From an uncultured Oscillospiraceae bacterium (GTDB lineage: Bacteria > Bacillota > Clostridia > Oscillospirales > Oscillospiraceae), in assembly GCA_944385425.1 (NCBI GenBank), contig CALWXD010000118.1, positions 1 through 51,061 on the forward strand: a stretch of 51,061 nucleotides of DNA, given 5' to 3'. Position 1 is the stretch's first letter; each line of letters starts with the position of its first letter. Under the pieces are notes generated by a model that was not told the DNA's origin, did no database searches, and saw only the letters and a list, made by a program, of their open reading frames with translations. Made by a program: the position numbers and the translations under genes. Below, in pieces: positions 8,482 through 16,661 of this stretch.

Positions 8482-8521
8482 AAAAAAGCGCCGCATCCCA
8501 TAGAGGATGCGGCGCTTTTTT
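8482..8521. terminator. Bidirectional terminator between ybaB and rplS
   Basis: A 17-bp perfect stem including A6/T6 ends (8482-8498 with 8505-8521) can terminate both converging transcripts. Confidence 0.88.
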
Positions 8522-8525
8522 GCTT

Positions 8526-8864
8526 TTACAGCTTCTCCCGGACCTTGGCGGCCTTGCCCACGCGGTTGCGCAGGTAGTACAGCTTGGCGCGGCGGACAAA
8601 GCCGTGGCGCACGGTCTCGATCTTGTCGATAGAGGGAGAGTGCAGGGGGAAGACCTTCTCCACACCCACACCGTAGGACACGCGGCGCACCGTGATGGTC
8701 TCGCCGATGCCGCCGTGTTTCTTGGCGATGACGGTACCCTCAAACACCTGGATACGCTCGCGGGAACCTTCCTTCACCTTCACATGCACCCGGACAGTGT
8801 CGCCCACCTTGACCTCGGGCATGTCCTTCAGCTGGGAACGGGTCAGCTCTTTGATGAGATCCAT
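8526..8864 (-). CDS. rplS: 50S ribosomal protein L19
   Basis: The 112-aa sequence is unmistakable L19: [39 protein letters not shown] and a basic C-terminus. L19 sits at the 30S-50S interface. AGGAGG is placed 8 nt before the ATG. It is monocistronic here, with its own promoter at 8967-8995 and a terminator shared with ybaB; its common neighbours rimM and trmD are absent. The leader of about 95 nt (8865-8960) may hold an L19-type autoregulatory structure, but I cannot confirm one. Confidence 0.97.
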   Translation of the reverse strand: MDLIKELTRSQLKDMPEVKVGDTVRVHVKVKEGSRERIQVFEGTVIAKKHGGIGETITVRRVSYGVGVEKVFPLHSPSIDKIETVRHGFVRRAKLYYLRNRVGKAAKVREKL

Positions 8865-8966
8865 GGAATTTTCCTCCTAAATTACAGGCGTTCATGCGCG
8901 TCTTGCGGGGATTTCCACAGACCATCGGGAAATCTACGGCAGAGGACCGCCCTTTATCGCCATGAT

Positions 8967-8995
8967 AGGATACCACAAGGTGGCGGGAAATGCAA
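8967..8995 (-). promoter_or_regulatory. Promoter of rplS
   Basis: On the minus strand: TTGCAT (8990-8995), 17 nt, TATCCT (8967-8972). Confidence 0.7.
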
Positions 8996-9082
8996 GCTTT
9001 TTTTGAAAAAAAGCGGCAAATATCCAGGCTTTCCGCCGCTGCCCCGCCGGCAGCGCCGGCTCTCCGCGGGGCGGCGGGCCGC

Positions 9083-9745
9083 TCAGCGGAAGGGCTCCCC
9101 CGACCGGTCCAGCAGGGCCCTGCGCCGCACCTGGACGGCGTCCGGACGGAGGAATGGCAGGTGCCGCTCCACGGCGGCGGCCAGCAGCCCCGGGTTCACC
9201 CCCGGGTTCTGGGCCTGGACGGCAGCGTGGAGCACCAGCCGGTCCTCCCCCGCCTCCGCCGTCACCGCGCGGATCATGGGGCGGATGTCCGTGTCCGCCA
9301 GCTGTTTTTTCTTGTTGCGCTTGGCCACAATGACGCTCTCCCCCAGCAGCGTCGCCGCGATGGCCTCCGCCGCCCCGGCGGGGACGCCGCTGTCATAGCA
9401 CAGCGACACGTCCGCCAAAAGCCCGTCCAGCTCCCGCACCGGTTTCACCGGCGCCGCGCAGGCCAGCGCCCGGATCCCCTCCGGCAGGCAGTCGTTCAGC
9501 CGCTGGGGCAGGGACGCCTCCTCCAGGGCCCCCTCCGTGGAAAAATCCAGCAGCTCGCAGGCGCTGGACTGCCCCACGGACAGCGGCAGCACAAAGGACA
9601 TGACCGGGTGGGGATGGAACCCCTGGGAGTGTCTGACCACAAGGCCGGCGCGGATAAAGGCCCGCTGGAAGGTCCGCAGCAGATCCAGATGGGAGATCCA
9701 CACCGCGCGGCCCTCCTTGGAAAAGGTCAAGCGGTAGTCAGCCAT
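9083..9745 (-). CDS. DUF2344 (TIGR03936) radical-SAM-linked protein
   Basis: The 220-aa protein starts with the family signature F(S)KEGRAVWISHLDLLRTFQRA and continues with GFHPHPVMSF, both hallmarks of DUF2344. The family nearly always sits next to the B12-binding radical SAM protein TIGR03960; here the start overlaps that gene by 8 nt. The pair is presumed to act together in RNA or ribosome-related modification, but the reaction is not established. In many Clostridia RNase G and rplU come next; here the run ends and rplS follows. The C-terminus after residue 140 is more variable, with a Lys-rich patch. Confidence 0.88.
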   Translation of the reverse strand: MADYRLTFSKEGRAVWISHLDLLRTFQRAFIRAGLVVRHSQGFHPHPVMSFVLPLSVGQSSACELLDFSTEGALEEASLPQRLNDCLPEGIRALACAAPVKPVRELDGLLADVSLCYDSGVPAGAAEAIAATLLGESVIVAKRNKKKQLADTDIRPMIRAVTAEAGEDRLVLHAAVQAQNPGVNPGLLAAAVERHLPFLRPDAVQVRRRALLDRSGEPFR

Positions 9746-11582
9746 TGCACACCCCTCCCTTCAACAGGCGGCTGGCCCCACAGCCGGAGCACTGGGTGCG
9801 GCAGTCCGGGGTGGTCTTGGAATCATAGCACCGTTGCCGCTCCCGCCGCAAAAAGGCGGGGGTGACCCCGGTGTCGATGCGGCACCAGGGGAGCACCTCG
9901 TACCGGCTCCGCTCCCGGTGGGCGTAGAAGTCCCCGTCCACGCCGCACTCCGCCAGGGCGTCCACCCACCGCTGGAAGTCGAAGTACTCGCTCCAGGCGT
10001 CCATCCTGGCCCCCCGGCGCCAGGCCGCCTCCAGCACATCCGCCAGCCGCCGGTCCCCCCGGGCCAGCACGGCCTCCAGGTAGCTGGTCTCCGGGTCGTG
10101 CCAGTTGTAGGTGATGGACTTGTCCCGCTGGAAAGCGTCCCGCAGCAGGTCCACCCGCCGCTGGTACTCCGCCCGGGTGATCTGGGCCTCCCACTGGAAG
10201 GCGGTGTGGGGCTTGGGCACAAACCAGGAGGTGGACACGGTAATCCGCACCCCCCGGGCCCGGTTGGCGGCGCACTCCCGCCAGGCGAAGTACACCTTCC
10301 TTGCCAGGTCCGCGATGCCCAGCACGTCCGCGTCGGTCTCCGTGGGCAGACCCAGCATGAAGTAGAGCTTCACCGCGCTCCAGCCGTTGGAGAAGGCGGT
10401 GCGCACCGACTGGAGCAGGTCCTCCTCGGTGAGGTTTTTGTTGATGGCGTCCCGCAGGCGCTGGGTCCCGGCCTCGGGGGCGAAGGTGAGTCCGGCCTTC
10501 CGCCCCCGGCTGAGGCGCTGGGCCAGGGCCATGGAGAAGTTGTCCGCCCGGAGGCTGGGGAGGTTCAGATTCACATGGTGGCCGACGCAGTAGCCCTCCA
10601 GATCGTCGCACAGCCCCACCAGATCCGGGTAGTCGCTGGTGGAGAGGCTGGAGAGTGTCATCTCCTGGTAGCCCGAGTCCTGGCAGGCGCGGATGCCCTG
10701 GTCCGCCAGCTGCTCCCGGCTGCGATTGCGCACCGGGCGGTAGACATACCCCGCCTGGCAGAACCGGCAGCCCCGGATGCAGCCCCGGAACAGCTCCAGC
10801 ATCACCCGGTCGTGGACGATCTCGGTGGAGGGGATGATGGTCTCCACCGGGAAGTAGGCGCTGTCCATATCCTCCACAATGCGCTTGCGCACCGTCTCAG
10901 GGGCGCCGGAGCCCTCCACCGCCCGCATCTCCGCCAGGGTGCCGTCCTCCTTATAGATGGGCGCGCAGAAGGCGGGGACATAGATGCCCTCGATCTGGGC
11001 CGCCGCCCGGAGGAACCGCCCCTTGCTCCAGCCCTCCGCCTTGGCCCGGCGGTAGAGCTGCAGATACTCCGGCGTCACCTCCTCCCCCTCCCCCAGGACA
11101 AAGAAGTCGATGAAGGGGGCCAGGGGCTCCGGGTTGTAGGCGCAGGTGCCCCCCGCCACCACCAGGGGGCCGAGGCCCGGCCGGTCCGTCGACCTCAGAG
11201 GCAGCCCCGCCAGGTCCAGCATGTTCAGCACGTTGGAGTAGGCCATCTCATAGCCCAGGGAGAAGGCGACGACGTCAAAGCCGGCCACGCCGTCCCCGCT
11301 CTCCAGGGCGTAGAGGGGGATGTGGTTTTCCCGCATCTCCGCCTCCATGTCCCCCCAGGGGGCGAACACCCGCTCGCACCAGACTCCCTCCATCTGGTTC
11401 ATCACCCCGTAGAGGATCCGCATCCCCAGGTTGGACATGCCGATCTCATAGGTATCGGGAAAACAGAAGGCCACCCGGAGATCCACCCGGGCCCGGTCCT
11501 TCACCACCGCGTTGTACTCCCCGCCCACATACCGGGCCGGCTTTTGGACCCGGGGCAGGATGCGCTCCAATTTCTTATCCAA
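9738..11582 (-). CDS. B12-binding domain / radical SAM protein, TIGR03960 family
   Basis: The 614-aa protein has an N-terminal cobalamin-binding-like Rossmann domain (VAFCFPDTYEIGMSNLG at residues 37-53), a radical SAM core with CxxxCxxC at Cys268, Cys272 and Cys275 (CIRGCRFCQAG), and a C-terminal extension with a CxxC near the end. The start is TTG: AAAGGAGA lies 8 nt upstream, and MDKKLERILPRVQKP matches the family N-terminus. Its own promoter lies at the end of the M50 gene. The substrate of this family is not known to me. It overlaps the DUF2344 partner. Confidence 0.9.
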   Translation of the reverse strand: MDKKLERILPRVQKPARYVGGEYNAVVKDRARVDLRVAFCFPDTYEIGMSNLGMRILYGVMNQMEGVWCERVFAPWGDMEAEMRENHIPLYALESGDGVAGFDVVAFSLGYEMAYSNVLNMLDLAGLPLRSTDRPGLGPLVVAGGTCAYNPEPLAPFIDFFVLGEGEEVTPEYLQLYRRAKAEGWSKGRFLRAAAQIEGIYVPAFCAPIYKEDGTLAEMRAVEGSGAPETVRKRIVEDMDSAYFPVETIIPSTEIVHDRVMLELFRGCIRGCRFCQAGYVYRPVRNRSREQLADQGIRACQDSGYQEMTLSSLSTSDYPDLVGLCDDLEGYCVGHHVNLNLPSLRADNFSMALAQRLSRGRKAGLTFAPEAGTQRLRDAINKNLTEEDLLQSVRTAFSNGWSAVKLYFMLGLPTETDADVLGIADLARKVYFAWRECAANRARGVRITVSTSWFVPKPHTAFQWEAQITRAEYQRRVDLLRDAFQRDKSITYNWHDPETSYLEAVLARGDRRLADVLEAAWRRGARMDAWSEYFDFQRWVDALAECGVDGDFYAHRERSRYEVLPWCRIDTGVTPAFLRRERQRCYDSKTTPDCRTQCSGCGASRLLKGGVCNG

Positions 11583-11647
11583 GGGATGATTCTCCTTTGT
11601 ATCGTTCTTCGGGCGTCCCGCGCCCGCTTTTGCCGCTGGTTCCTCCT

Positions 11648-11676
11648 ATTCTATCGTTTTCTTTCCCGTTTGGCAA
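11648..11676 (-). promoter_or_regulatory. Internal promoter for the radical SAM-DUF2344 pair
   Basis: Minus strand: TTGCCA (11671-11676), 17 nt, TAGAAT (11648-11653). It overlaps the 3' end of the M50 gene, so the pair can be transcribed apart from the sporulation protease. Confidence 0.65.
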
Positions 11677-12241
11677 CCCTGAATTGCCCCAGGGCCATCC
11701 CCGCCGCCCCCACAAGGCAGAACAGCCCGCTGCCGGTAAACCAGAGCAGCGCCGCCGACAGCCCCAGCAGCACCGCCAGGGTCACGGCGTTTACCGCAGC
11801 GGTCAGACGCTGGGCGGCAAAGGGCTCGCTGCGCCAGGCGGCCAGCAGGTACAGCGCCCGCCCCCCGTCTAAACCCCGGATGGGCAGAAGGTTGTAGACC
11901 CCCAGCAAAAAGTTGGCCCCGGCGAAGAGATAGTCGCCGGAGACCCGGGCAAAGACCACCGCCAGCAGGAGATTCACCGCCGCCCCCGCCAGCACCGCCA
12001 ACAGCTCCCTGGGATAGCTCAGCCGCTCCTGCAGCGGGGCGGAGATCACCGCCCCCATCGGCGTCACCACAATGGCCTCCACCGGCACGCGGAACCACCG
12101 CAGCACCGCCAGGTGGCCCGCCTCGTGGCAGAGGGCCGCCACCAGCACATGGGGCATCACCGGCCCCGCCCCCCAGAGCAGGGCCAGGACCAGCAGCACC
12201 GCCGCGCCGGAGGTGACGCGCAGCTCAGTAGACCGCCACAT
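11651..12241 (-). CDS. Site-2 protease, M50 family (SpoIVFB-like)
   Basis: The 196-aa integral membrane zinc protease has HEAGH at residues 39-43 in a transmembrane helix and the second motif LDGG at residues 124-127 (LPIRGLDGG), supplying the Asp ligand. About five to six hydrophobic segments are visible. SpoIVFB cleaves pro-sigma-K at the forespore membrane. The upstream gene, overlapping by 17 nt, encodes an M23 protein in the position of SpoIVFA, its regulator, which supports this role. No CBS domain is present. Another intramembrane substrate is possible. Confidence 0.85.
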   Translation of the reverse strand: MWRSTELRVTSGAAVLLVLALLWGAGPVMPHVLVAALCHEAGHLAVLRWFRVPVEAIVVTPMGAVISAPLQERLSYPRELLAVLAGAAVNLLLAVVFARVSGDYLFAGANFLLGVYNLLPIRGLDGGRALYLLAAWRSEPFAAQRLTAAVNAVTLAVLLGLSAALLWFTGSGLFCLVGAAGMALGQFRVAKRERKR

Positions 12242-13190
12242 AGTAGATGGGATTGAGATAGGTGTCCCCCTTCAGCACCTCAAAATGAAGATGGGAGCCG
12301 GTGGCAAGACCTGTGGCTCCCATCTGGGCGATGGTGTCCCCCATTTTGACCGCCTGCCCCGTGGAGACCTCCACGGCGCTGCAGTGGGCGTAGATGGTGG
12401 TGACGTCGTTGGGGTGGGTCAGCATCACATAGAGGCCCAGGGCGTCGCTCTCCCCGATGGCCTTCACCGTCCCGTCGGCGAAGGCGTGGATGTCGGTGCC
12501 GGCGGTGTTGGCGATATCCAGGCCGTAGTGGAACCGCTCCTCGTGGTAGATGGGGTGGTCCCGGTAGCCGAAGGTGTCCGTCACGGTCCCCTGGGCCGGG
12601 GTGGTATAGGAGAACCCCATCACCGCCTGGCCGAAGGAGACGTTGGCCGGGGCGGCGGCGCTGAAGAACACCAGGGACTGGCTGTCCGCCGGCTGCCGCT
12701 CCCCCTCCGCCCCCTCCGCCGGCTCATGTGCCTCCCGCCGGCTCAGATAGGGCGCCAGCTCCTCCCACAGCCGGTTGGCCGTGGGCGTCAGCTGCTCCGC
12801 CGCGGCGATGGTGGCGGAGGCCTGGGCCGCGTGGTAGCGCCCGGGGGCGAACACCGCCGTGTAGGCCTCCTGGAGGCTCTCCCCCACCCCCTCGTCCCCG
12901 GCGATGGCCCGGCCCACGGCGGAGAAGGCGGCCTTGAAGTCCGCGTCCTGCCCCAGGGCGTTTCGCACCGTGTCCGCCACGGCTGCGAGGCTCTCCGGCG
13001 AGAGGAGCTTCCACATCACCAGCAGCACAAAGATCCCCCCCGCCACCACCAGCTGCACCGTCCGGCGGCGCTGGCCGTCGCTGACGGCGCCGCTGCCGCC
13101 CCGCCCGGCGGGCCGGCGGGGGGCGGGGCGGGGCCTGTGCACGCTCACCCGTTTCCCCCTGTATCTGCCGCGCCGTACGCTCTCCGCCAT
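12225..13190 (-). CDS. M23 (LytM) metallopeptidase, SpoIVFA-position protein
   Basis: The 321-aa protein has a basic N-terminus, one membrane anchor at about residues 43-61, a linker, and a C-terminal LytM domain with His221 and Asp225 (HYGLD) and His300/His302 (HLHFEV). The zinc ligands look intact, so it could be an active endopeptidase or a sporulation scaffold of SpoIVFA/SpoIIQ type. The frame is open to 13298, but AAAAAGGAGG precedes the ATG at 13190. Pairing with the M50 gene favours the SpoIVFA role. The extracellular side is expected to face the intermembrane space of the sporangium. Confidence 0.83.
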   Translation of the reverse strand: MAESVRRGRYRGKRVSVHRPRPAPRRPAGRGGSGAVSDGQRRRTVQLVVAGGIFVLLVMWKLLSPESLAAVADTVRNALGQDADFKAAFSAVGRAIAGDEGVGESLQEAYTAVFAPGRYHAAQASATIAAAEQLTPTANRLWEELAPYLSRREAHEPAEGAEGERQPADSQSLVFFSAAAPANVSFGQAVMGFSYTTPAQGTVTDTFGYRDHPIYHEERFHYGLDIANTAGTDIHAFADGTVKAIGESDALGLYVMLTHPNDVTTIYAHCSAVEVSTGQAVKMGDTIAQMGATGLATGSHLHFEVLKGDTYLNPIYYVAVY

Positions 13191-13294
13191 GGGACCACCT
13201 CCTTTTTCCGCTTGGTCCCATTCTATGCCCCAGCCGGCCCGTTCAGAAGAAAAATCCCCGGCCTGCCGCTGGGCAGATCGGGGATCTCCATGGT

Positions 13295-14542
13295 TCACCG
13301 CTCCCGCTGGAGGCCCGGGGAGAGGGGACGGGGCAAGCGCAGGAGGCTCATGGCCGGCACCGCCCGGGGAAGGCGCATCCGAAAGAGCATCCCCGGCCGC
13401 CGGGGCTCCGCCAGCGGCAGGCCCTCCATATCCTCCATCACCGGCACGGGGAAGGAGAAGGGCCTAAGGTCTGGGCCCACCAGCTCCGCCTCCTCCCCGG
13501 CGGAGAGCTTGTTGTTGAGACGGAGGGTGGCCGTGCCGTCCCCCTGGCAGTCCAGCACCTTGGCGCAGACCTGCCAGTCCCGGATGTAGCGGGAATCCTC
13601 GTAGTACTGGCCCGGCGGGCCGTAGTAAAACCCGGTGGAGTAGCGGCGGTGGCTCACATGCTCCACCTCGTCCCGCCACACCGGATCCACAGGCCGCCCG
13701 GCGGCCACGTCGTCGATCACATGGCGGTAGGCGCCGGTGACAATGGCGGCGTAGTAGGCGGACTTGGCCCTGCCCTCGATCTTGAGGCTGTCAAGCCCCG
13801 CGTCCATTAGGTCGTCCAGGTGGTCGATCATGCACATGTCCCGGGAGTTCATGATGTAGGCGCCCTTCTCGTCCTCGAAGACGGGAAAGTACTCCCCGGG
13901 CCGTTTCTCCTCCATGAGGTAATACTGGTAGCGGCAGGGCTGGGCGCAGGCCCCCCGGTTGGCGTCCCGCCCGGTCATATAGTTGGAGAGCAGGCACCGC
14001 CCGGAGTAGCTGACACACATGGCCCCGTGGACAAAGGCCTCCAGCTCCAGCGCCTCGGGCGTCCGCTCCCGAATGGTCCGGATCTCCGGAAGGCTCAGCT
14101 CCCTTGCCAGGATCACCCGGCTGGCGCCCAGGTCGTACCAGGCCCGGGCGCTCTCGAAGTTGGAGACGCTGGCCTGGGTGGAGATGTGGCGCTGGCAGCA
14201 GGGGGCGTACCGCCCCGCCAGGGTGAAGGCACCCAGGTCCGCCACGATCAGCGCGTCCACCCCCGCGGCCTGGAGGCGCTCCAAGTGGGCGGGCAGGCGC
14301 TGGGCCTCGTCGTTTCGGGGCATGGTGTTCACCGTGCAGTGGACCCGGACGCCGTGGTCATGGGCGTACCGCACCGCCAGGGGCAGCTCCTCGTCGGTAA
14401 AGTTCCCGGCAAAGGAGCGCATGCCAAAGCTGGTCCCCGCCAGATACACCGCGTCCGCCCCGTAGAGCACCGCCATCTTCAGCTTTTCCATGTCCCCCGC
14501 CGGGGCCAGCAGCTCCGGCTTTTTCCCCGTCCGCTCCATCAT
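13295..14542 (-). CDS. Peptidase U32 family protein (tRNA hydroxylation type, TrhP/YrrO-like)
   Basis: The 415-aa protein starts with KPELLAPAGDMEKLKMAVLYGADAVY, cut here to its key part LLAPAG and GADAVYL, and carries the U32 signature EAFVHGAMCVSYSGRCLLS with four cysteines (the two in this motif plus GACAQPC) likely to bind an iron-sulfur cluster. Members of this clade make 5-hydroxyuridine in tRNA wobble positions from prephenate. The start overlaps the mltG stop, as in the yrrL-yrrM-yrrN-yrrO arrangement of Firmicutes, but the methyltransferase trmR (yrrM) is not between them. The C-terminal 60 residues form the usual beta-rich tail. Confidence 0.87.
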   Translation of the reverse strand: MMERTGKKPELLAPAGDMEKLKMAVLYGADAVYLAGTSFGMRSFAGNFTDEELPLAVRYAHDHGVRVHCTVNTMPRNDEAQRLPAHLERLQAAGVDALIVADLGAFTLAGRYAPCCQRHISTQASVSNFESARAWYDLGASRVILARELSLPEIRTIRERTPEALELEAFVHGAMCVSYSGRCLLSNYMTGRDANRGACAQPCRYQYYLMEEKRPGEYFPVFEDEKGAYIMNSRDMCMIDHLDDLMDAGLDSLKIEGRAKSAYYAAIVTGAYRHVIDDVAAGRPVDPVWRDEVEHVSHRRYSTGFYYGPPGQYYEDSRYIRDWQVCAKVLDCQGDGTATLRLNNKLSAGEEAELVGPDLRPFSFPVPVMEDMEGLPLAEPRRPGMLFRMRLPRAVPAMSLLRLPRPLSPGLQRER

Positions 14543-15690
14543 CTCAGCCCCGCGATCACCTGCTGGTGCTCGGCGTAGGTCTCGCTGAAGATGTGCTTGC
14601 CGTCGCCGCCCAGGACGTAGTAGTAGTAGCTGGTATCCGCCGGCAGGAGGGCCGCCTTGAGGGACTCCAGCCCCGGGTTCGCGATGGGCGTGGGGGGCAG
14701 GCCCTGGTGGACATAGAGGTTATAGGGGCTGTCCAGCGCCATGTCCTCCTGGGTGATCTCATTGCGCCCGGTGGCGTAGATGAGGGACGCGTCGATCTGC
14801 AGGAGGCCGCCTGTCTCATAGGAGGGGTTGTTCATCCGGTTGTAGATGACGGAGGCGATGAGGTTGCGGTCGCTGCCGTCGGTCTCCTTTTCAATGAGGG
14901 AGGCGATGGTGACGATCTCGTCCAGGGTGTAGCCGGAATTTTCCACCAGCTCCATCATCTCCGCGTCCATCTGCCGGTTGAACTCCGAGAGCAGGCGGTT
15001 TAGGGCGTTGGAGGCCTTCTCGCCGATATAGAACTCGTAGGTGTTGGGGAAGAGGTAGCCCTCCAGGCGGCTGAGCTCGCCCAGGTTCTCGTTGTCCACA
15101 AAGTCATACTCGTCGTAGACATAGTTCCGGGCGGCCTCCTCCAGGTCCTCCTTGTCGCTGACGCCGTTTTCCGCCAGAAGGTCGATGGTCTGCTGGACGG
15201 TGTAGCCCTCGGGGATGGTGACCCAGACGGTGTTGGTCTCCAGGTTGCCGCCGCTGGAGCTAACCATGCCGGTGATCAGCGCCCGGTAGTCCATATCGGT
15301 ATCCAGGGTGTAGGTGCCGGCGCCGATCTTCTCCTCCGCGTCGGCAATGGCGCAGAAGAGGCGGAAGAACCACTTGTACTGGATCAGCCCCGCCTCCTTC
15401 AGCTTGCTGGCCACCGTGCCGACGGTGTCGTCGGTGGTCACCTCGATCTGTGCCTCCACATAGGGCTTGTTCAGCGCGCACAGGTCGTTGGCCAGCAGCC
15501 AGCCCACGCCGGCCACCACCGCGGAGGCCGCCGCCACAAAGAGGAGGTACAAAATCACGCTCAGCGGGCCCCGCCGGCGGCGGCGCTTTTTCCCGCCGGG
15601 GCGGGCGGGCTGGGCGGAGCGGCGCTGCTCCGCCTGCTGGCGGACCTGTTCCCGGTCCCAACCGGTGGTGTTATAGCGATCATCCTGCAT
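14539..15690 (-). CDS. mltG: Endolytic peptidoglycan transglycosylase MltG (YceG-like)
   Basis: The 383-aa protein has an Arg/Lys-rich cytoplasmic N-terminus, one transmembrane helix at about residues 40-62, a LysM-like segment (TTDDTVGTVASKLKEAG) and the YceG catalytic domain. The glutamate of SLIEKE is the expected catalytic residue, followed by VIYNRM, LLQIDASLIYATG and NPGLESLKAAL. MltG cuts nascent glycan strands and sets their length. The frame runs back to 15795; the ATG at 15690 gives the normal short cytoplasmic tail and has GGAAAGGAAGGG upstream. It heads the minus-strand run toward the U32 gene. Confidence 0.93.
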   Translation of the reverse strand: MQDDRYNTTGWDREQVRQQAEQRRSAQPARPGGKKRRRRRGPLSVILYLLFVAAASAVVAGVGWLLANDLCALNKPYVEAQIEVTTDDTVGTVASKLKEAGLIQYKWFFRLFCAIADAEEKIGAGTYTLDTDMDYRALITGMVSSSGGNLETNTVWVTIPEGYTVQQTIDLLAENGVSDKEDLEEAARNYVYDEYDFVDNENLGELSRLEGYLFPNTYEFYIGEKASNALNRLLSEFNRQMDAEMMELVENSGYTLDEIVTIASLIEKETDGSDRNLIASVIYNRMNNPSYETGGLLQIDASLIYATGRNEITQEDMALDSPYNLYVHQGLPPTPIANPGLESLKAALLPADTSYYYYVLGGDGKHIFSETYAEHQQVIAGLR

Positions 15691-15836
15691 GGGGATCACC
15701 CTTCCTTTCCTGGGAGTGAAGTGAATTCGTTGAAACCTGCCGCCGCGGCGGGCAAAAATCGGCCCCGCCGGTTCCAAAGTTGCCCCGCCCCACATAGACT
15801 GCTGCAGAGCGCGGCTGCGGGGGGAGGTGACGCGAT

Positions 15837-15950
15837 ATGTGGAACAGCGGCGGCAACGGCGGCCTGTGGCTCCTGTTGCTCCTCATTCTTGTGTGCTGCT
15901 GCGGCGGGCTGGGCGCCGGCGGCGGCTGCCAAAACGGCGGCTGCTGCTGA
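15837..15950 (+). CDS. 37-aa Cys/Gly-rich membrane mini-protein
   Basis: GGGGGAGGTG sits just before an ATG that opens a 37-codon frame: a Gly/Asn-rich start, a Leu-rich membrane stretch (WLLLLLILV, residues 11-19), then CCC, a Gly-rich segment and CQNGGCC at the end, six cysteines in all. An 8-bp hairpin with TTTT follows. The layout recalls the tiny Gly-rich YjcZ-type and other spore or membrane mini-proteins. A possible sporulation -10 (CATAGACT) lies about 40 nt upstream, but this is weak. Function unknown. It is too short for ordinary gene calling. Confidence 0.65.
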   Translation: MWNSGGNGGLWLLLLLILVCCCGGLGAGGGCQNGGCC

Positions 15951-15966
15951 GCGCGGGCCGCGGAGG

Positions 15967-15994
15967 GGGACGCCCGGCGGCGTCCCTTTTCCCT
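15967..15994 (+). terminator. Terminator after the mini-protein gene
   Basis: An 8-bp stem (15967-15974 with 15979-15986), loop CGGC, then TTTTCCCTT. Confidence 0.65.
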
Positions 15995-15995
15995 T

Positions 15996-16661
15996 CTACA
16001 GCAGCGGCTCCACCTGCCGCCACACCAGCTCGTGGATCTCCTCCGCCGGCCGCACCCGGCCGTCCGCGGCGCAGTCCACCCTGGTCCAGCCGGCGCAGTC
16101 CGCCACCGCCCGGGCGTTTTCGCTGCAGGCGCGGAGGTAGGCCTCGTCCGCCTCGTGGATGTCGGCCGCCTGGCCGGTCTCAGCGGCCCGCCGCCGGCGC
16201 AGGGCCGCGGAGAGCTCCTCCGGCAAATCAAGGTACAGCACCAGGTCGGGCGCTGGAAGGCCCATCAAGCCGTATTCAAAGGAGAACAGCCAGCTTAAAA
16301 ACGCCTGACGCTCCTCCGGCGGCAGCTTGGCCCCCTGGTGGACAGCGTTGGAGGTGGTGTACCGGTCGGTGACCAGGAGGCCGCCCTCCCCGTAGTATAC
16401 CCCCCAGTCCTGCCGGTAAGACGCGTAGCGGTCCACGGCGTAAAAGGTGGAGGCGGCGTAGGGGTTCACGTCCCCGGGGTCCTTGCCGAAGTCCCCCCGC
16501 AGATACATCCGCACCAGCATGGAGGAGTCCTCCTCATACCGGGGGAAGGTCAGCTGCCGCGCCGGGCGGCCCTCCCGCGCCAGCCGCTGGACGAGAAGGC
16601 GGGTCTGGGTGGCCTTCCCCGCGCCGTCCACCCCCTCGAACACGATGAGCTTTCCCTTCAT
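15996..16661 (-). CDS. tmk: Thymidylate kinase
   Basis: The 221-aa protein phosphorylates dTMP to dTDP. It starts with the P-loop FEGVDGAGKATQ and has DRY (VTDRYTTSNAVHQGAK) and a lid region (RRRRAAETGQAADIHE). The P-loop has Ala where most thymidylate kinases have Thr/Ser after the Lys (GKA rather than GKT/GKS); the following Thr may substitute. The ATG at 16661 overlaps the wecG stop by 4 nt; the frame continues upstream through wecG but without family similarity. Length is normal. Confidence 0.9.
   Translation of the reverse strand: MKGKLIVFEGVDGAGKATQTRLLVQRLAREGRPARQLTFPRYEEDSSMLVRMYLRGDFGKDPGDVNPYAASTFYAVDRYASYRQDWGVYYGEGGLLVTDRYTTSNAVHQGAKLPPEERQAFLSWLFSFEYGLMGLPAPDLVLYLDLPEELSAALRRRRAAETGQAADIHEADEAYLRACSENARAVADCAGWTRVDCAADGRVRPAEEIHELVWRQVEPLL

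Noticed and set aside
12072..13589. A 505-codon plus-strand open frame opposite the M23 gene
   Set aside because: It is the GC-rich antisense shadow of real minus-strand genes with clear domains; no Shine-Dalgarno and no family features. The same holds for long shadows at 26839-27666, 28067-29539, 31081-32283 and 36545-37963.
15721..16140. Overlapping long frame covering the Cys-rich mini-protein region
   Set aside because: It lacks a ribosome site and runs through the terminator and into tmk antisense; the short frame at 15837 has the Shine-Dalgarno and membrane segment.
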